This document shows, one piece after another, positions 10,084 through 20,858 of a stretch of DNA of 64,000 nucleotides (its first letter is position 1; every line of letters starts with the position of its first letter). A model generated the notes under the pieces. The model had not been told where the DNA came from. It saw only the letters and a list, made by a program, of their open reading frames with translations, and did no database searches. The position numbers and the translations under genes are program-made. The stretch comes from Yponomeuta sedellus (Eukaryota > Arthropoda > Insecta > Lepidoptera > Yponomeutidae): NCBI GenBank assembly GCA_934045075.1, contig OW203731.1, forward strand, positions 8,909,975 to 8,973,974, written 5' to 3'.

Positions 10084-10097
10084 TAAGGAGTGTAACC
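10080..10097 (+). repeat. 18-bp match to the start of the copia-2 LTR
   Basis: TGCTAAGGAGTGTAACCT matches the 3' LTR start at 25,312 (TGTTAAGGAGTGTAACCT) at 17 of 18 positions, and similarity stops there. It could be a stub of the missing 5' LTR of that element, a relic of a related LTR, or chance. Confidence 0.35.
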
Positions 10098-10414
10098 TCC
10101 CTCCTTTATATTACTAGGTTGCCCTGTGAGGTTGCCATTGCCACTATGCCACTTGCCTTTGACAAGCTGATTGCATTCGTCGATTGTTTTACTGTCAATA
10201 AATATTATCAAACATGTAAAAGAAAAGCGCGGGAAACGTTCGGGTCCGGCGGGAGTTTTTTTTCGAGCTGATAATTTAATAAAATATTTAAGTTGGTTTA
10301 AGATCAGTTTGTATATATATCTTTTCTTCTTCACTTAGTTTAGGACTCATTAATTGTTTATACCCATTATTCATCGTTGTTGGTAAGTTTTTTATACATT
10401 TTTATTTGGGGTCC
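10098..10414 (+). other. Leader region of LINE copy 1
   Basis: There is no gene here. The stretch includes an AATAAA (about 10,197), a poly-T run and pyrimidine-rich stretches, and lies directly before the first LINE ORF. It probably holds the LINE 5' UTR, including its internal promoter, but the exact 5' end of the element cannot be fixed. Confidence 0.4.
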
Positions 10415-11956
10415 ATGGAGGAGCCGCCGGATCCGGGGGGCACAGTCCCCCCGGTAGGCGCTAATATAACACTAAGCGAGTCCAGTATGGATACTGACGG
10501 CTCGGTTCACGGAGTGAGGAGAAAGAGGACGCGAGCGCAACGTAGGATTTGTCGTCGTTGCAACAAAAAAAGAAAACGTCAAAATTCCACCACCAACTTG
10601 AAAGACGTTACGACGAATTTATGTGGTTGTTGCAGCGACGACTCTACTCCACAAAATGTAAAGAATGATTCTCCTACAACTTTACCAATTCCGGAGGCCC
10701 AAATGACTGCACATTTGGACACGACTCCCTCACAAGCGCCGCAGGTCGGTCGCATTCGATACGAGTCCACTGACATGTCGCCCTATATTGTCCACGTAAT
10801 TAAAAATGGTATAGATTCTATAAATTCGCCCACACTCCATCCCGTCTCATTTGGACAATATTTGAAAAGACGAGAAATTAATAACATTATTAACGGTAGT
10901 CTTAAACGTCTGAATCGTAACAAAATTAGTATTTCTTTTAGTAAATACTCAGACGCCAATAACTTCATTGAAAACGGCGATTTAATAAAAAATAATTACA
11001 AGGCCTTCATACCTACCTTCAGCATAACACGCATGGGCATTGTTCGGGGAGTCCCTACTGAGTGGACACCCGAAGAAGTCCAAGCAAATATTAATGTTCC
11101 AGTAGGGTGTGGAAAAGTTCTCAAAGTGAGAAGATTTAATTATAAAGTTAATGGACCAACTCCGACCTGGAAGCCATCCGAAACTGTTGTCATCACTTTT
11201 GACGGTCAGGTTTTACCTAAACGAGTTTTCTTATGTTTTAACTCCCTTCCTGTGGAGTTATACACTTATCCCACGATACAATGTTACAATTGTTGCCGCT
11301 TTGGTCATACCAAGACCAAATGCAATTCCACCCCCAGGTGCTACAAGTGTGGCCTTGGGCATTCCGGGGAGTCATGTGAAGTTGCTGCTGATGCTGCCTC
11401 GTGTCTATCCTGTAATGGAAACCATTTTGCAAACAATAAGTCCTGCCCAGAATATGAACGACAAACAAGGATAAAAGTTTACATGGCCCAAAACTGTGTC
11501 TCTTATGCAGAGGCTATTAAACTACACCCTCCCGTCACCAAGTCGTTCAGTGAAGTTCTGTTGTCTCCCTCATCTGCCAACTTTTCACCCCAATTCCAGT
11601 TATCTCCTTCCAACCGATCGTCAAACACTTCTCGTAAAAAGACAGTTTTTCTAAAACCCCGCTCTCCTCCTAAACAGTCCAAGGGCTATGACCGTACAGC
11701 TCATGGGTCCCTTATTGCTGAGTATGATCCCCCAAGTACTTCTAATGGGTGTGGTTTTCAGAGCAATCCTCCTGGAAATCAAACCAGTATTGCTGATCTT
11801 ATCACTCTTTTAATTCAACTTCTTACTAAAGATAGTAATTTCTCTGAACCGTCCAACGTTGCCTCTATTATTAACTTTATTAGTACTCTATCTAACAAAA
11901 ATGGCCAATCAGGCCGTGGTGGTCCAGTGGAACTGCCGCAGTGTTCATCACAGTAA
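10415..11956 (+). CDS. LINE copy 1 ORF1: Gag-like protein with CCHC knuckles
   Basis: The 513-residue protein starts MEEPPDPGG. The N-terminal part is low complexity and basic (RRKRTRAQRRICRR). The middle holds a conserved block also present in LINE copy 2 (YIVHV.., ITRMGIVRGVP, PVELYTYPTIQCYNCC). It is followed by clustered CCHC zinc knuckles (CYNCCRFGHTKTKC, CYKCGLGHSGESC, and CLSCNGNHFANNKSC), which bind element RNA in related LINEs. The C-terminus is Ser/Pro-rich. The ATG at 10,415 is used because upstream in-frame codons are not ATG. The ORF overlaps the start of ORF2 by 56 bp, so ORF2 is probably made by reinitiation or a similar mechanism. No interruption is seen. Confidence 0.88.
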   Translation: MEEPPDPGGTVPPVGANITLSESSMDTDGSVHGVRRKRTRAQRRICRRCNKKRKRQNSTTNLKDVTTNLCGCCSDDSTPQNVKNDSPTTLPIPEAQMTAHLDTTPSQAPQVGRIRYESTDMSPYIVHVIKNGIDSINSPTLHPVSFGQYLKRREINNIINGSLKRLNRNKISISFSKYSDANNFIENGDLIKNNYKAFIPTFSITRMGIVRGVPTEWTPEEVQANINVPVGCGKVLKVRRFNYKVNGPTPTWKPSETVVITFDGQVLPKRVFLCFNSLPVELYTYPTIQCYNCCRFGHTKTKCNSTPRCYKCGLGHSGESCEVAADAASCLSCNGNHFANNKSCPEYERQTRIKVYMAQNCVSYAEAIKLHPPVTKSFSEVLLSPSSANFSPQFQLSPSNRSSNTSRKKTVFLKPRSPPKQSKGYDRTAHGSLIAEYDPPSTSNGCGFQSNPPGNQTSIADLITLLIQLLTKDSNFSEPSNVASIINFISTLSNKNGQSGRGGPVELPQCSSQ

Positions 11957-14900
11957 TAAATCTGACTTACTACATATCATTAACATTCATAATCCTATTT
12001 TATTAGCTCTCTCTGAGACTTGGCTTAAGCCAGATTTCTCTTTTACCATACCTGGATATGCCTGTCTCAGAGAAGACAGAATTGATGGGTATGGTGGAGT
12101 AGCTATACTCATTAAAAAAACACTTTCATTTACTCATTTTCATCTTCCATCTCATAGTGACGACATATCTGTTGTTGCTGCCATTGTAAATAACATTTGT
12201 ATAGTTTCTTTGTATTTTGCACGTCCATCTGTAAATATTTTCACTGAGATTAATAATATTTTTTCTATTCTCCCTAAACCATTTTTAGTTCTGGGTGATT
12301 TTAACTCGCAGCACCAGTCGTGGGGAAGCTCTATTTCCTCTTGTTATGGAGAACAACTCCTTGACATAATTCATGCACATAATTTGTGTATCCTGAACAC
12401 TTGCTTACCCACACGTCTCACCAAACCTGATGAGAGTATTAGTGCTCCTGATCTATCCATTTGTACTCCAGATTTGGCCCTTTCCCTTTCTTGGGCTCGT
12501 TTATCTTCTACATATGGAAGTGACCATTTTCCTCTTCTTATCAATTTTCCCTGTAAGTCACCCTCAGCTTCCTCTTATAAACCTCGCATGAAATATAAAA
12601 TCTGTAATGCTGATTGGAGCCTTTTTAGGGAATATGTCGAACAAAAAGTGGGAGACTGCGGTACGGATGCGGAAATGTTTGCGAAGATTTTGTTAGAGTC
12701 TGCAGACCAATGTTTTCCTATAAAAAATAGCGCGACTGGCAGAATCCCTTCACCTCCTTGGTGGGACGCAGAGTGCTCCGAAGCTGTTAAAAAAAGAAAA
12801 GAAGTTGAAAAAGCTTATTGTAGAGACACGACATCTGAGAATTTTGACAGATATGTTGAAATAGCGCGAGACACTAAAAAACTATTAAAACAGAAGAAGT
12901 ATGATGGATGGCAAAAATTCTGTGCCTCCATATCACCAGACATTTCTCCATCTGTTGTATGGAAAAATGTAAGGCGTTTTAGATCAGCTTTTAACAACTC
13001 TTGTACGCCCAATATGTCTCCTTCTCTTGCTGATGAATTCATGGATCATCTTGCCCCTCCTTTTGTCCCTGAAAAGAGTTCTATCTTCCCTAATTCTTGC
13101 AATGATCTCCATTCATCTCATTTGAACTCTTCTTTTACCTTAGAGGAATTGAAAGGTATCCTTTCCCATGTTAAAGATTCTGCTCCAGGAGATGATGGAA
13201 TTCCTTACTCTTTCATAGTAAATCTTAGTGACTCTACTCTTTCCTCTTACCTTGAAATAATTAATCATGTTGTAACTTCAGGTGATATTCCTGCCTCGTG
13301 GAAATCTCAAGTAATAATTCCAATTCTAAAAGCCAATAAGCCTTCTGCTGATCCATCTTCCTATCGTCCAATAGCCCTATCTTCTGTTTTAGTGAAAATT
13401 GCAGAATATCTTGTCAAAATTCGCCTTGAATGGTTCATTGAAAGTAACAATCTTTTGTCTCCAACCCAGTATGGTTTCAGAAAAGGTCGTGGAACCATTG
13501 ACAGTTTAAGTGTGTTTACAACAGATATTCGTTTAGCTTTCACAAATAATAATTCTATTCTCGCTGCATTTCTAGACATCCGTGCTGCTTATGATAGTGT
13601 TCTTGTCTCTGTTCTGAAACAAAAACTTGATTTATTAAAAGTTCCACATATGCTATCAAACTTTATTATCAGTATATTGTCAGAAAGAACTATAAATGTT
13701 ATAGTTGATGATTACAAAATATCTAGGTTAGTCTGGAGGGGTCTTCCTCAGGGGTCTGTCCTCTCGCCTTTGTTGTATAACATTTACACTTATGATCTTG
13801 CAACTGTGCTTAAAGATTCTGTAGAGATCCTGCAATATGCTGATGATCTTCTTATCTATACTGGGGGTCACTCTGTTGATTCAATGTCTTTTGCCCTGAC
13901 AGAATCACTGACGCGTTTACGACAATATTTATTTTCTAACGGTCTGGACCTTTCAGTTAGTAAAAGTGCTGTGGTGTTGTTTACAAGGATGAGGAAACCA
14001 CCAGATTTTTGTGTCCAGTATAACTCATCTTCATTACCAGTAAAAACTCAAATTAAATTCTTAGGAGTAATTCTAGACACTCATCTTACAGGCCTTCAAC
14101 ATTTAGAATATATCACTGCCAAATGTAACCGTCTATTAAATATAATCAGGTGTCTCTCTGGAGTTTGGTGGGGTGCGCATCCTTTCTCTCTCAAACTATT
14201 ATATAATGCTCTAATACGTAGTGTCCTGGATTATGAGACCTTCTTGTTGGAGCCTGGCAGTGCCGCTGGCTTTAAGAAACTGGATATTGTACAATCTAAG
14301 GCTTTAAGAATTTTGTCTGGGGCAATGAAATCTAGTCCAACTAGCTGCCTCCAAGTAGAATGTGGAGAACCTCCTCTTGCTTTAAGACGGCAGTACTTGT
14401 CTGATAGATTCTTAAGTCGATGTTTACAGCTTGATAATCACCCTTTACATGTGAAATTAAAACGCCTGTCAGAGCTAGTCTCCTCCTGTAAGTTTTGGTC
14501 TCATAAGAATTCTCCATGTTTAGTGAAAAGTTATCGTAAGTTTCACTCAATTGAAGCTCCATGTAACTCTTCAAATGTACTGCCTATTTTCCTATGCCCT
14601 TTTAATTCCCTTATTAGAACCCCATCTGTGCACCTGAATTATCACATTTTCAAAAGTGACATCTGTCAAAACAATGAGTTCCTCAACCTTTTAGATAACC
14701 ATTTTCAAGGATGGCATACCATATTTACTGATGCTTCAAAACATCCTCAGAGTTGCGTTGGTGTGGGTATTTTCAACTCCCAATATAACATAGTTCAAAA
14801 AGTAAAGCTTCCTCCTGAATCTTCTGTCTATTCTGGAGAAGTTTTTGGTCTTTATAAGGCAGTAGAGTATATTTTGCTAATGGGTCTCGGTAAGACATTG

Positions 14901-15581
14901 ATCTTGTCGGATTCGCTGAGCTCCCTTCAGGCTCTTCTTAGATTTCCATTTTTTAAGTTAAATCATCCAACTATTTTTGATATTCGTTTTTTATTACAAA
15001 AATGCTCAGATAGGGGTCTCACAGTTAATTTTGGGTGGGTTCCTTCTCACTGTGGAATAATCGGAAATGAAAAAGCTGACCAACTTGCAAATGAAGCGGT
15101 GGAGTGTGGTGATATATACGCTTATAAAAATAATTCAAACGACCTTCTTACCTTGCCCAGGTGTCATCTTCAGGTATCCTGGGATGAAACTTGGTCTCAG
15201 AATGTTACTAAAGGACAACTTTATCGCAGTATTCAACCCTGCATTCAATCTAAACCGTGGTTCAGTCGTGCCGATGCTAGGTTTAGCAAAAGAATCACTT
15301 CCATCCTGATTCGTATCCGTTTGGGCCACACTTGTACTCCAGCCCACCTTGCTAAACTTGGCATTGTGCGGAGCCCTGCCTGTTCCTGCGGTGCTGAAGT
15401 GGGAGATCTAAACCATATGTTTTTTTCTTGCCCTTTGTATGACCGTTCCTCTTTTTTCTCAACATTAATTCTCCTTCACGTTCCGTTTCCTTCCTCTATC
15501 CCCTGTCTTCTGTATAATTTCAATGTAAATATTTATTCATGTATTGCTAAGTATATACGAAAAAATGATATAAAAATTTAG
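11901..15581 (+). CDS. LINE copy 1 ORF2: endonuclease, reverse transcriptase, RNase H
   Basis: This is a 1226-residue uninterrupted protein from ATG 11,901 (MANQAVVVQWNCRS). An APE-type endonuclease comes first (ALSETWL, VLGDFNSQHQSWG, YGSDHFPL). Reverse transcriptase follows (PGDDGIPYSF, SYRPIALSS, QYGFRKGRGT, FLDIRAAYDSV, GLPQGSVLSPLLYN, catalytic QYADDLLIY). A C-terminal RNase H comes next (IFTDASK, SGEVFGLYKAVE, LSDSLSSLQALL, WVPSHCGIIGNEKADQLA), then a Cys/His tail (ACSCGAEVGDLNHMFFSC). The APE plus RT plus RNase H order fits the I group of LINEs; the exact clade is inference. With intact ORF1 and ORF2, this copy may be recent and possibly mobile. The ATG gives a 56-bp overlap with ORF1, matching the layout of LINE copy 2 (35 bp). 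Confidence 0.9.
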   Translation: MANQAVVVQWNCRSVHHSNKSDLLHIINIHNPILLALSETWLKPDFSFTIPGYACLREDRIDGYGGVAILIKKTLSFTHFHLPSHSDDISVVAAIVNNICIVSLYFARPSVNIFTEINNIFSILPKPFLVLGDFNSQHQSWGSSISSCYGEQLLDIIHAHNLCILNTCLPTRLTKPDESISAPDLSICTPDLALSLSWARLSSTYGSDHFPLLINFPCKSPSASSYKPRMKYKICNADWSLFREYVEQKVGDCGTDAEMFAKILLESADQCFPIKNSATGRIPSPPWWDAECSEAVKKRKEVEKAYCRDTTSENFDRYVEIARDTKKLLKQKKYDGWQKFCASISPDISPSVVWKNVRRFRSAFNNSCTPNMSPSLADEFMDHLAPPFVPEKSSIFPNSCNDLHSSHLNSSFTLEELKGILSHVKDSAPGDDGIPYSFIVNLSDSTLSSYLEIINHVVTSGDIPASWKSQVIIPILKANKPSADPSSYRPIALSSVLVKIAEYLVKIRLEWFIESNNLLSPTQYGFRKGRGTIDSLSVFTTDIRLAFTNNNSILAAFLDIRAAYDSVLVSVLKQKLDLLKVPHMLSNFIISILSERTINVIVDDYKISRLVWRGLPQGSVLSPLLYNIYTYDLATVLKDSVEILQYADDLLIYTGGHSVDSMSFALTESLTRLRQYLFSNGLDLSVSKSAVVLFTRMRKPPDFCVQYNSSSLPVKTQIKFLGVILDTHLTGLQHLEYITAKCNRLLNIIRCLSGVWWGAHPFSLKLLYNALIRSVLDYETFLLEPGSAAGFKKLDIVQSKALRILSGAMKSSPTSCLQVECGEPPLALRRQYLSDRFLSRCLQLDNHPLHVKLKRLSELVSSCKFWSHKNSPCLVKSYRKFHSIEAPCNSSNVLPIFLCPFNSLIRTPSVHLNYHIFKSDICQNNEFLNLLDNHFQGWHTIFTDASKHPQSCVGVGIFNSQYNIVQKVKLPPESSVYSGEVFGLYKAVEYILLMGLGKTLILSDSLSSLQALLRFPFFKLNHPTIFDIRFLLQKCSDRGLTVNFGWVPSHCGIIGNEKADQLANEAVECGDIYAYKNNSNDLLTLPRCHLQVSWDETWSQNVTKGQLYRSIQPCIQSKPWFSRADARFSKRITSILIRIRLGHTCTPAHLAKLGIVRSPACSCGAEVGDLNHMFFSCPLYDRSSFFSTLILLHVPFPSSIPCLLYNFNVNIYSCIAKYIRKNDIKI

Positions 15582-15765
15582 TTTCTTTTCATCTATATTA
15601 TTAAATATGTGTATAAATTTTTCAACCGTAACTGACCTTAATCCTAGTATTTTTCCAAATTCCGTTCCATTTCCTTTTATTCTTTCATAAATGTGTTGGG
15701 TGACACTTGTGTCCGCGGAAAATTTTTGAATATTTATTTCAATCTCACTCAATCAGGGCTGTTTT
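15582..15765 (+). other. 3' UTR and end of LINE copy 1
   Basis: This is AT-rich non-coding sequence after the ORF2 stop, ending around a TCAATCTCACTCAATC stretch that may be the tail repeat of the element. No gene. The boundary with LINE copy 2 is not sharply visible. Confidence 0.4.
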
Positions 15766-15815
15766 TCGGATTTTTAACGTTTTTCACAATAATAAGAACT
15801 AAAAACTAACATTCC

Positions 15816-17207
15816 ATGAATCGTCCGCCTCCGGACCCCCCGGACCCGCCGGATGGGCAGGGTGAGGGCATCCCCCCCACTTCATTACTGTCCAAGAATC
15901 ATGACCGGAAAAGGCCCAGGAACCATGACATCGACGTGGATGACAAGCGCTTTGAAGGTCGTAATAAATCTAAGTCTGTAGACCCAACTGAAACCAGGGC
16001 CTCGGTCCAAACAACCTTTTGGCACCCCAGTTTGGAAGAATTAAACTTAGCATACGATCTAACGGACCCAGGCCCATATGTAGTTCATGTATCCCGGTAT
16101 GAGTCGGATCAAGCGGCGGGCCTATCACTAAGACCTATTACTTTCGGAAAATTTATGTTTGAAAACCTCCCGGCGGCTGACATAATGAGGGACGGGATAA
16201 AAAGTGCAGGGCGTAATAGAGTGGCTGTAGAGTTTAAATCTGCAAAAGGAGCCAACGACTTCTTGAAGTCGGATGCCCTTAAATTACATAAATACAAAGG
16301 CAGTATCCCATCATACGGGGTCACACGTATGGGCCTCGTAAAGGGAGTCCCAGTCGAGTGGCACATGGAAGAATTTGTAGATTCTGTGACGCTCCCGGAC
16401 GGCTGTGGTATAATTTTAAAAGCAAGAAGACTAAATAGGAAGAAAATTGTAGATGGCGAAGCGCATTTCATCCCTACCCAGTCTGTCGTACTGACTTTTA
16501 AAGGACAGGTTCTCCCAAAGAGGATATTCTCCTGCTTTACATCCCTTCCAGTAGAACAATACCGATTCCCCACCATTCAATGCTACAACTGTTGTAAATT
16601 TGGTCATGTAGCGGCCCAGTGCCGTTCAAAACCTTGCTGTTATCGCTGTGCACAACCTCATTCGGGGTCAACCTGCTCCGTACTAGAAGAAAGAGCAACG
16701 TGCATTTTCTGCTCTTCCTCTCACTTTGCGACCAATAAATCTTGCGCGGAGCAGTCTCGTCAGAGACTCATAAAGGAAGTTATGTCCCAGGAAAGCATTT
16801 CGTTCCTAGAGGCTTCTGCTCGGTTTCCATCTGTAAGGAAGTCATATGCTGAAGTCTCTCAGGCCCTCTTTTCCCCTCCATCGCCTCCCCTAGTAAGCCA
16901 GCCCTCACAATCCCACAGAAAAACTGTGTTCCACTCCCCCCGCCCTCGACCCACCTCTTCAGGTGGATATGATATTCGAGCCCACAAAGCTATAATAGCT
17001 CCAGAAAGGTCGACAGCCCCAAATGGATGTGCTCTCCAATCATCTTCAGTATCGCCCAATGAAAACCTCCTGGAACTCCTTCTTTCAGCCCTTATCAATA
17101 TCCTGTCCAAATGCTCAGATTCTATACCGTCCCACGTCGCCGAAAAATTGAACGTTCTTTTAAACTTAAATAATGGCCCCATTGAAAATCCTTCAATGGA
17201 ACTGTAA
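15816..17207 (+). CDS. LINE copy 2 ORF1: Gag-like protein with CCHC knuckles
   Basis: The 463-residue protein starts MNRPPPDPPDPPDG. It shares with copy 1 the PYVVHV, GVTRMGLVKGVP and LPVEQYRFPTIQCYNCC blocks and the zinc-knuckle cluster (CYNCCKFGHVAAQC, CYRCAQPHSGSTC, CIFCSSSHFATNKSC). The knuckles are conserved but much else differs, so this is a different family of the same clade rather than a duplicate of copy 1. The ORF ends 35 bp inside ORF2. No break is seen. Confidence 0.87.
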   Translation: MNRPPPDPPDPPDGQGEGIPPTSLLSKNHDRKRPRNHDIDVDDKRFEGRNKSKSVDPTETRASVQTTFWHPSLEELNLAYDLTDPGPYVVHVSRYESDQAAGLSLRPITFGKFMFENLPAADIMRDGIKSAGRNRVAVEFKSAKGANDFLKSDALKLHKYKGSIPSYGVTRMGLVKGVPVEWHMEEFVDSVTLPDGCGIILKARRLNRKKIVDGEAHFIPTQSVVLTFKGQVLPKRIFSCFTSLPVEQYRFPTIQCYNCCKFGHVAAQCRSKPCCYRCAQPHSGSTCSVLEERATCIFCSSSHFATNKSCAEQSRQRLIKEVMSQESISFLEASARFPSVRKSYAEVSQALFSPPSPPLVSQPSQSHRKTVFHSPRPRPTSSGGYDIRAHKAIIAPERSTAPNGCALQSSSVSPNENLLELLLSALINILSKCSDSIPSHVAEKLNVLLNLNNGPIENPSMEL

Positions 17208-20200
17208 AAGCCTTCGTTGCAAGAAGTACGAATTAATATCTATAGTCAACGAGTACTCCCCTGTTGTCATTGCTATCTCGGAGACATGGTTAGTTCCAGA
17301 GACGCGATTTCGGGTCTCTGGCTTCTCGTGCCTTCGAGATGATAGGGACGACGGCTATGCAGGGTGTGCTTTACTCGTGAAACGAAACCTTCAATTTGGA
17401 ATAATCCCTCTCCCTCAACATAGTTTACATATGAACTTAATTGCGTGTAGAGTAATGAATGTATCTGTCCTCTCCGTATATATAGCCCATCCTCATATTT
17501 CTCTACTCCCAGAGCTCTTCTCAATTATCTCCAATCTTCCTCAGCCAATCCTCATCCTGGGGGACTTCAATGCTCACCATATGGCCTGGGGGTGCTATTC
17601 CAGTGACTATTTTGGAGTAGGTCTGCTTGACCTCTGTCATGACCTTAATATCTGCCTTCTAAACGATGGATCTCCAACCCGAAGGGTTCCCCCTTCCCAA
17701 AATCCTAAGACTGCAGTAGATTTATCTTTGTGCTCTCCGTCTCTCTCCTCCACCCTAACTTGGGAAGTCCTCCCCAGTACGTATGGTAGTGATCATTTCC
17801 CGATATTGATCAAATTCCCTGAAAGGTCTGTTCTCACTGCTTCCCAACCTCCCTTACTAAAATACAGACTAAACAAGGCTAACTGGTCGGGGTACGCAAC
17901 AACCTTGGATGAAAATATTGATAGCCTGTCTACCGATTTACATTCGAACATACAAACATCATACTCGAAATTTATTGGAGCCCTTAATCAAGCGGCAGAT
18001 TTTAATTTCCGCCTTAAAAATAGCAAACAACATAAGCCATCCCCGCCCTGGTGGGATGAGGATTGTACTGATGCGGTGAAAGCCAGGAAACTGGCGGAAT
18101 TAAAATTCAATGAATCGATGACGATGGCTAATTATGTTAACTATAAACACATCGCAGCGCGTACTAGAAGGACCTTAAGCAAAAAAAAGAGAAATGGGTG
18201 GACTAGATTCTGCGAAGACTTATGCCCAGCTACCCCCTCGGCGGTGGTATGGAGAAACGTCCGAAGGTTCCGCGGCTCCATGAATATTGACAACCTTTCT
18301 TCTAATGATCCCTCCATATGGCTTGACAAGTTTGCGGATAAATTAGCTCCTCCCACAGCCCCCTCCTTTGATTCTCTCCCTTCCCCTCCTATATACATCC
18401 CTTCGTCTGAGGAACTTGAACCTTCGTTCTCAATGACAGAATTACAGTCAGCTCTCGATGGTCTAGTGGACACTTCACCAGGAATCGATGGTATCCCCTA
18501 TTCTTTCCTTGTAAGAGCTAACTCTAAAGCAAAGCTGTATTATCTGGCCCTAGTGAATCGTATTTACGACCTCGGTTCCATTCCCGAATCCTGGAAAACC
18601 CAAGTGATTCTACCAATACTAAAGCCGGGTAAAAGTCCGATAGACCCTACGGCTCGTAGACCAATCGCGCTGTCCTCAACTCTGTCTAAAGTACTAGAGC
18701 ATATGGTTAAAAACCGCCTAGAATGGTATCTAGAGAATAAAAAGATCCTCTCTGAAAGCCAGTTCGGCTTTAGGAAGGGTATGAGCACGCTTGATAGTCT
18801 TAGCATCCTCACAACAGATATCCAAATTGCCTTTAAACGTCAACAATATCTAGTTGCAGTCTTTTTAGATATAACATCGGCTTACGACAACGTCCAGCTC
18901 CCACAATTGAAACAAAAGTTACTCCACTACAATATTCCAAACAAAATTATTCGATACTTATGTAATTTATTAATGGAACGATCAGTTATTGTCAGGCACC
19001 CCGGCTCCAAAGCTCCTGCTCGGCGTATATGGAAGGGCCTTCCGCAAGATCTGTCCTAAGTCCTCTTCTTTTCAATTTTTATACATGTGATCTGGAAAGA
19101 ACAGTAAACTGCTTTTGCAACGTCTTACAGTATGCTGACGACTTAACTTTATATTTGGCTGTGAATAACATTGCAGAAGCCACATCACGACTGAATTTGG
19201 CACTGTCGTATTTAGGTCTATGGCTGTCTAACCATGGATTTTCACTTTCTGTTGCGAAAAGCTGTGCTGTTGTGTTTACCAGAAGGTATAGGATCCCTAA
19301 TCTAAATATCCAAATCGAAGGACAATCCATTCCAGTAGAAAAAAAAGTAAAATTCTTAGGGGTCGTCCTAGATTCGAGGCTGAACGGTCAGGCACATTGC
19401 AATTACATCAGCCAAAAATGTGAACAAAACATCAATATCCTGCGCGCTCTTTCGGGTGTATGGTGGGGTTCCCACCCATACTGCCAAAAACTCCTTTATA
19501 ATGCTATCATAAGAAGCCACCTCGACTATGGTAGTTTTGTTTTGGAGCCGTGCTCCAAGGCGGCTGCGGATACAATAAATCGCTCCCAATACAAAGGCCT
19601 CCGAACAGTGATTGGGGCGATGAAGTCGACTCCGACAAATGCTCTCCAAGTGGAGTGCTCAGACCCTCCCCTACACATACGAAGACAATACCTTTGTGAC
19701 AAATTCTTACTCAAAATTTCCCAAAATTCGAGCCATCCTTTATGGAGTAAGCTTCAGGTACTATCAGACTTATCCGTTCCTAATAGCAGCTTGAAAGGTT
19801 CCTGCCTTCTAAAAAGTTTCAAAATGATTACCCAAATCCCCTATACAATCCAAAAATTTAACAAATGCCCCCTCTTTGATACGAGTTACAATGCCCTCCA
19901 ATTCTCCCCCCCTGTAGTTACTAGTTTTGGCATTGATAAGAATTCCATATTTGCGGAGAGACAATACAGAAGTATTATGGAAAGAGACTGGAAAGATTGG
20001 CTTCCTATATTTACAGATGCTTCCAAACTCTCAGAGGAAGGTGACGTGGGAGCGGCGGTATGGGTTCCCAGAACTAAGATAGTTCTCAGTTTCAGACTGC
20101 CCCCATTATCCTCAGTCTTCACGGGAGAAGCTATTGCAATCCTTGAAGCAATTCACTACGCTGAAAATCATAATGTTGAGAGATGCATCATCCTCACGGA

Positions 20201-20858
20201 CTCTCTTAGTACCCTTTATGCGTTACAAGCAAACCCCTTCAAAAGTAAACAGAAATTCCCTGTAATACTTCAAATTAGAGAAGCTTTGGCAAATTCAAAT
20301 ATAAATATTACCATTGCTTGGATTCCAGGACACTGTGGTATTGTTGGCAATGAAACCGCCGATACCCATGCTAAAATTGCCACTCAAATTGGGGACACCC
20401 CTCATTATGAATTAGCTGCACATGACTTGGCCCCCTTGGCCGGCTCACGGATGAAGAAATCCTGGGATAATGACTGGAAGTTCTCTCAAACCATTAAAGG
20501 CAAACATTTTGCCGAAATTCAGCCTGTCATCCCGTTGAAGCCATGGTTTTTTAGGTTTCGTGATTTGGACAAACGAGTGACCTCAACCATTTGTCGTTTA
20601 CGCTTAGGGCATGCCTGCACACCGGTCCACCTGGCTAAGATCCGAGTGAGAGACAACTCCCTTTGTGAGTGTGGTTTGGACGACGGCTCCGCAGAACACC
20701 TGCTTTTCAGTTGCCCCAATCTCCGGTTTTCTCTTATGGATGTCCTGCCTGATAACATTATCCGACCTACTAATCTTAAGCTTATCCTCTCCCAGGCAAA
20801 TACACCTCTTGTTTATATTATAGGTAAATTTCTTTCAGACAATAATATCAAACTTTAG
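17173..20858 (+). pseudogene. LINE copy 2 ORF2 with a single frameshift
   Basis: The layout is as in copy 1. The endonuclease has ISETWLV, ILGDFNAHHMAWG and YGSDHFPI. The reverse transcriptase has SPGIDGIPYSF, RRPIALSS, QFGFRKGMST and VFLDITSAYDN, with the catalytic QYADDLTLY in the second frame. The RNase H has IFTDASK, TGEAIAILEAIHY, LTDSLSTLYAL, WIPGHCGIVGNETAD, and the Cys/His tail is LCECGLDDGSAEHLLFSC. The reading frame changes at about 19,047-19,050, directly after the GLPQ of the RT block that precedes the YADD box; the upstream frame then stops at 19,057-19,059. Everything downstream is open to 20,858. One missing base in otherwise clean sequence points to a young mutation or a sequencing error. 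Confidence 0.87.
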
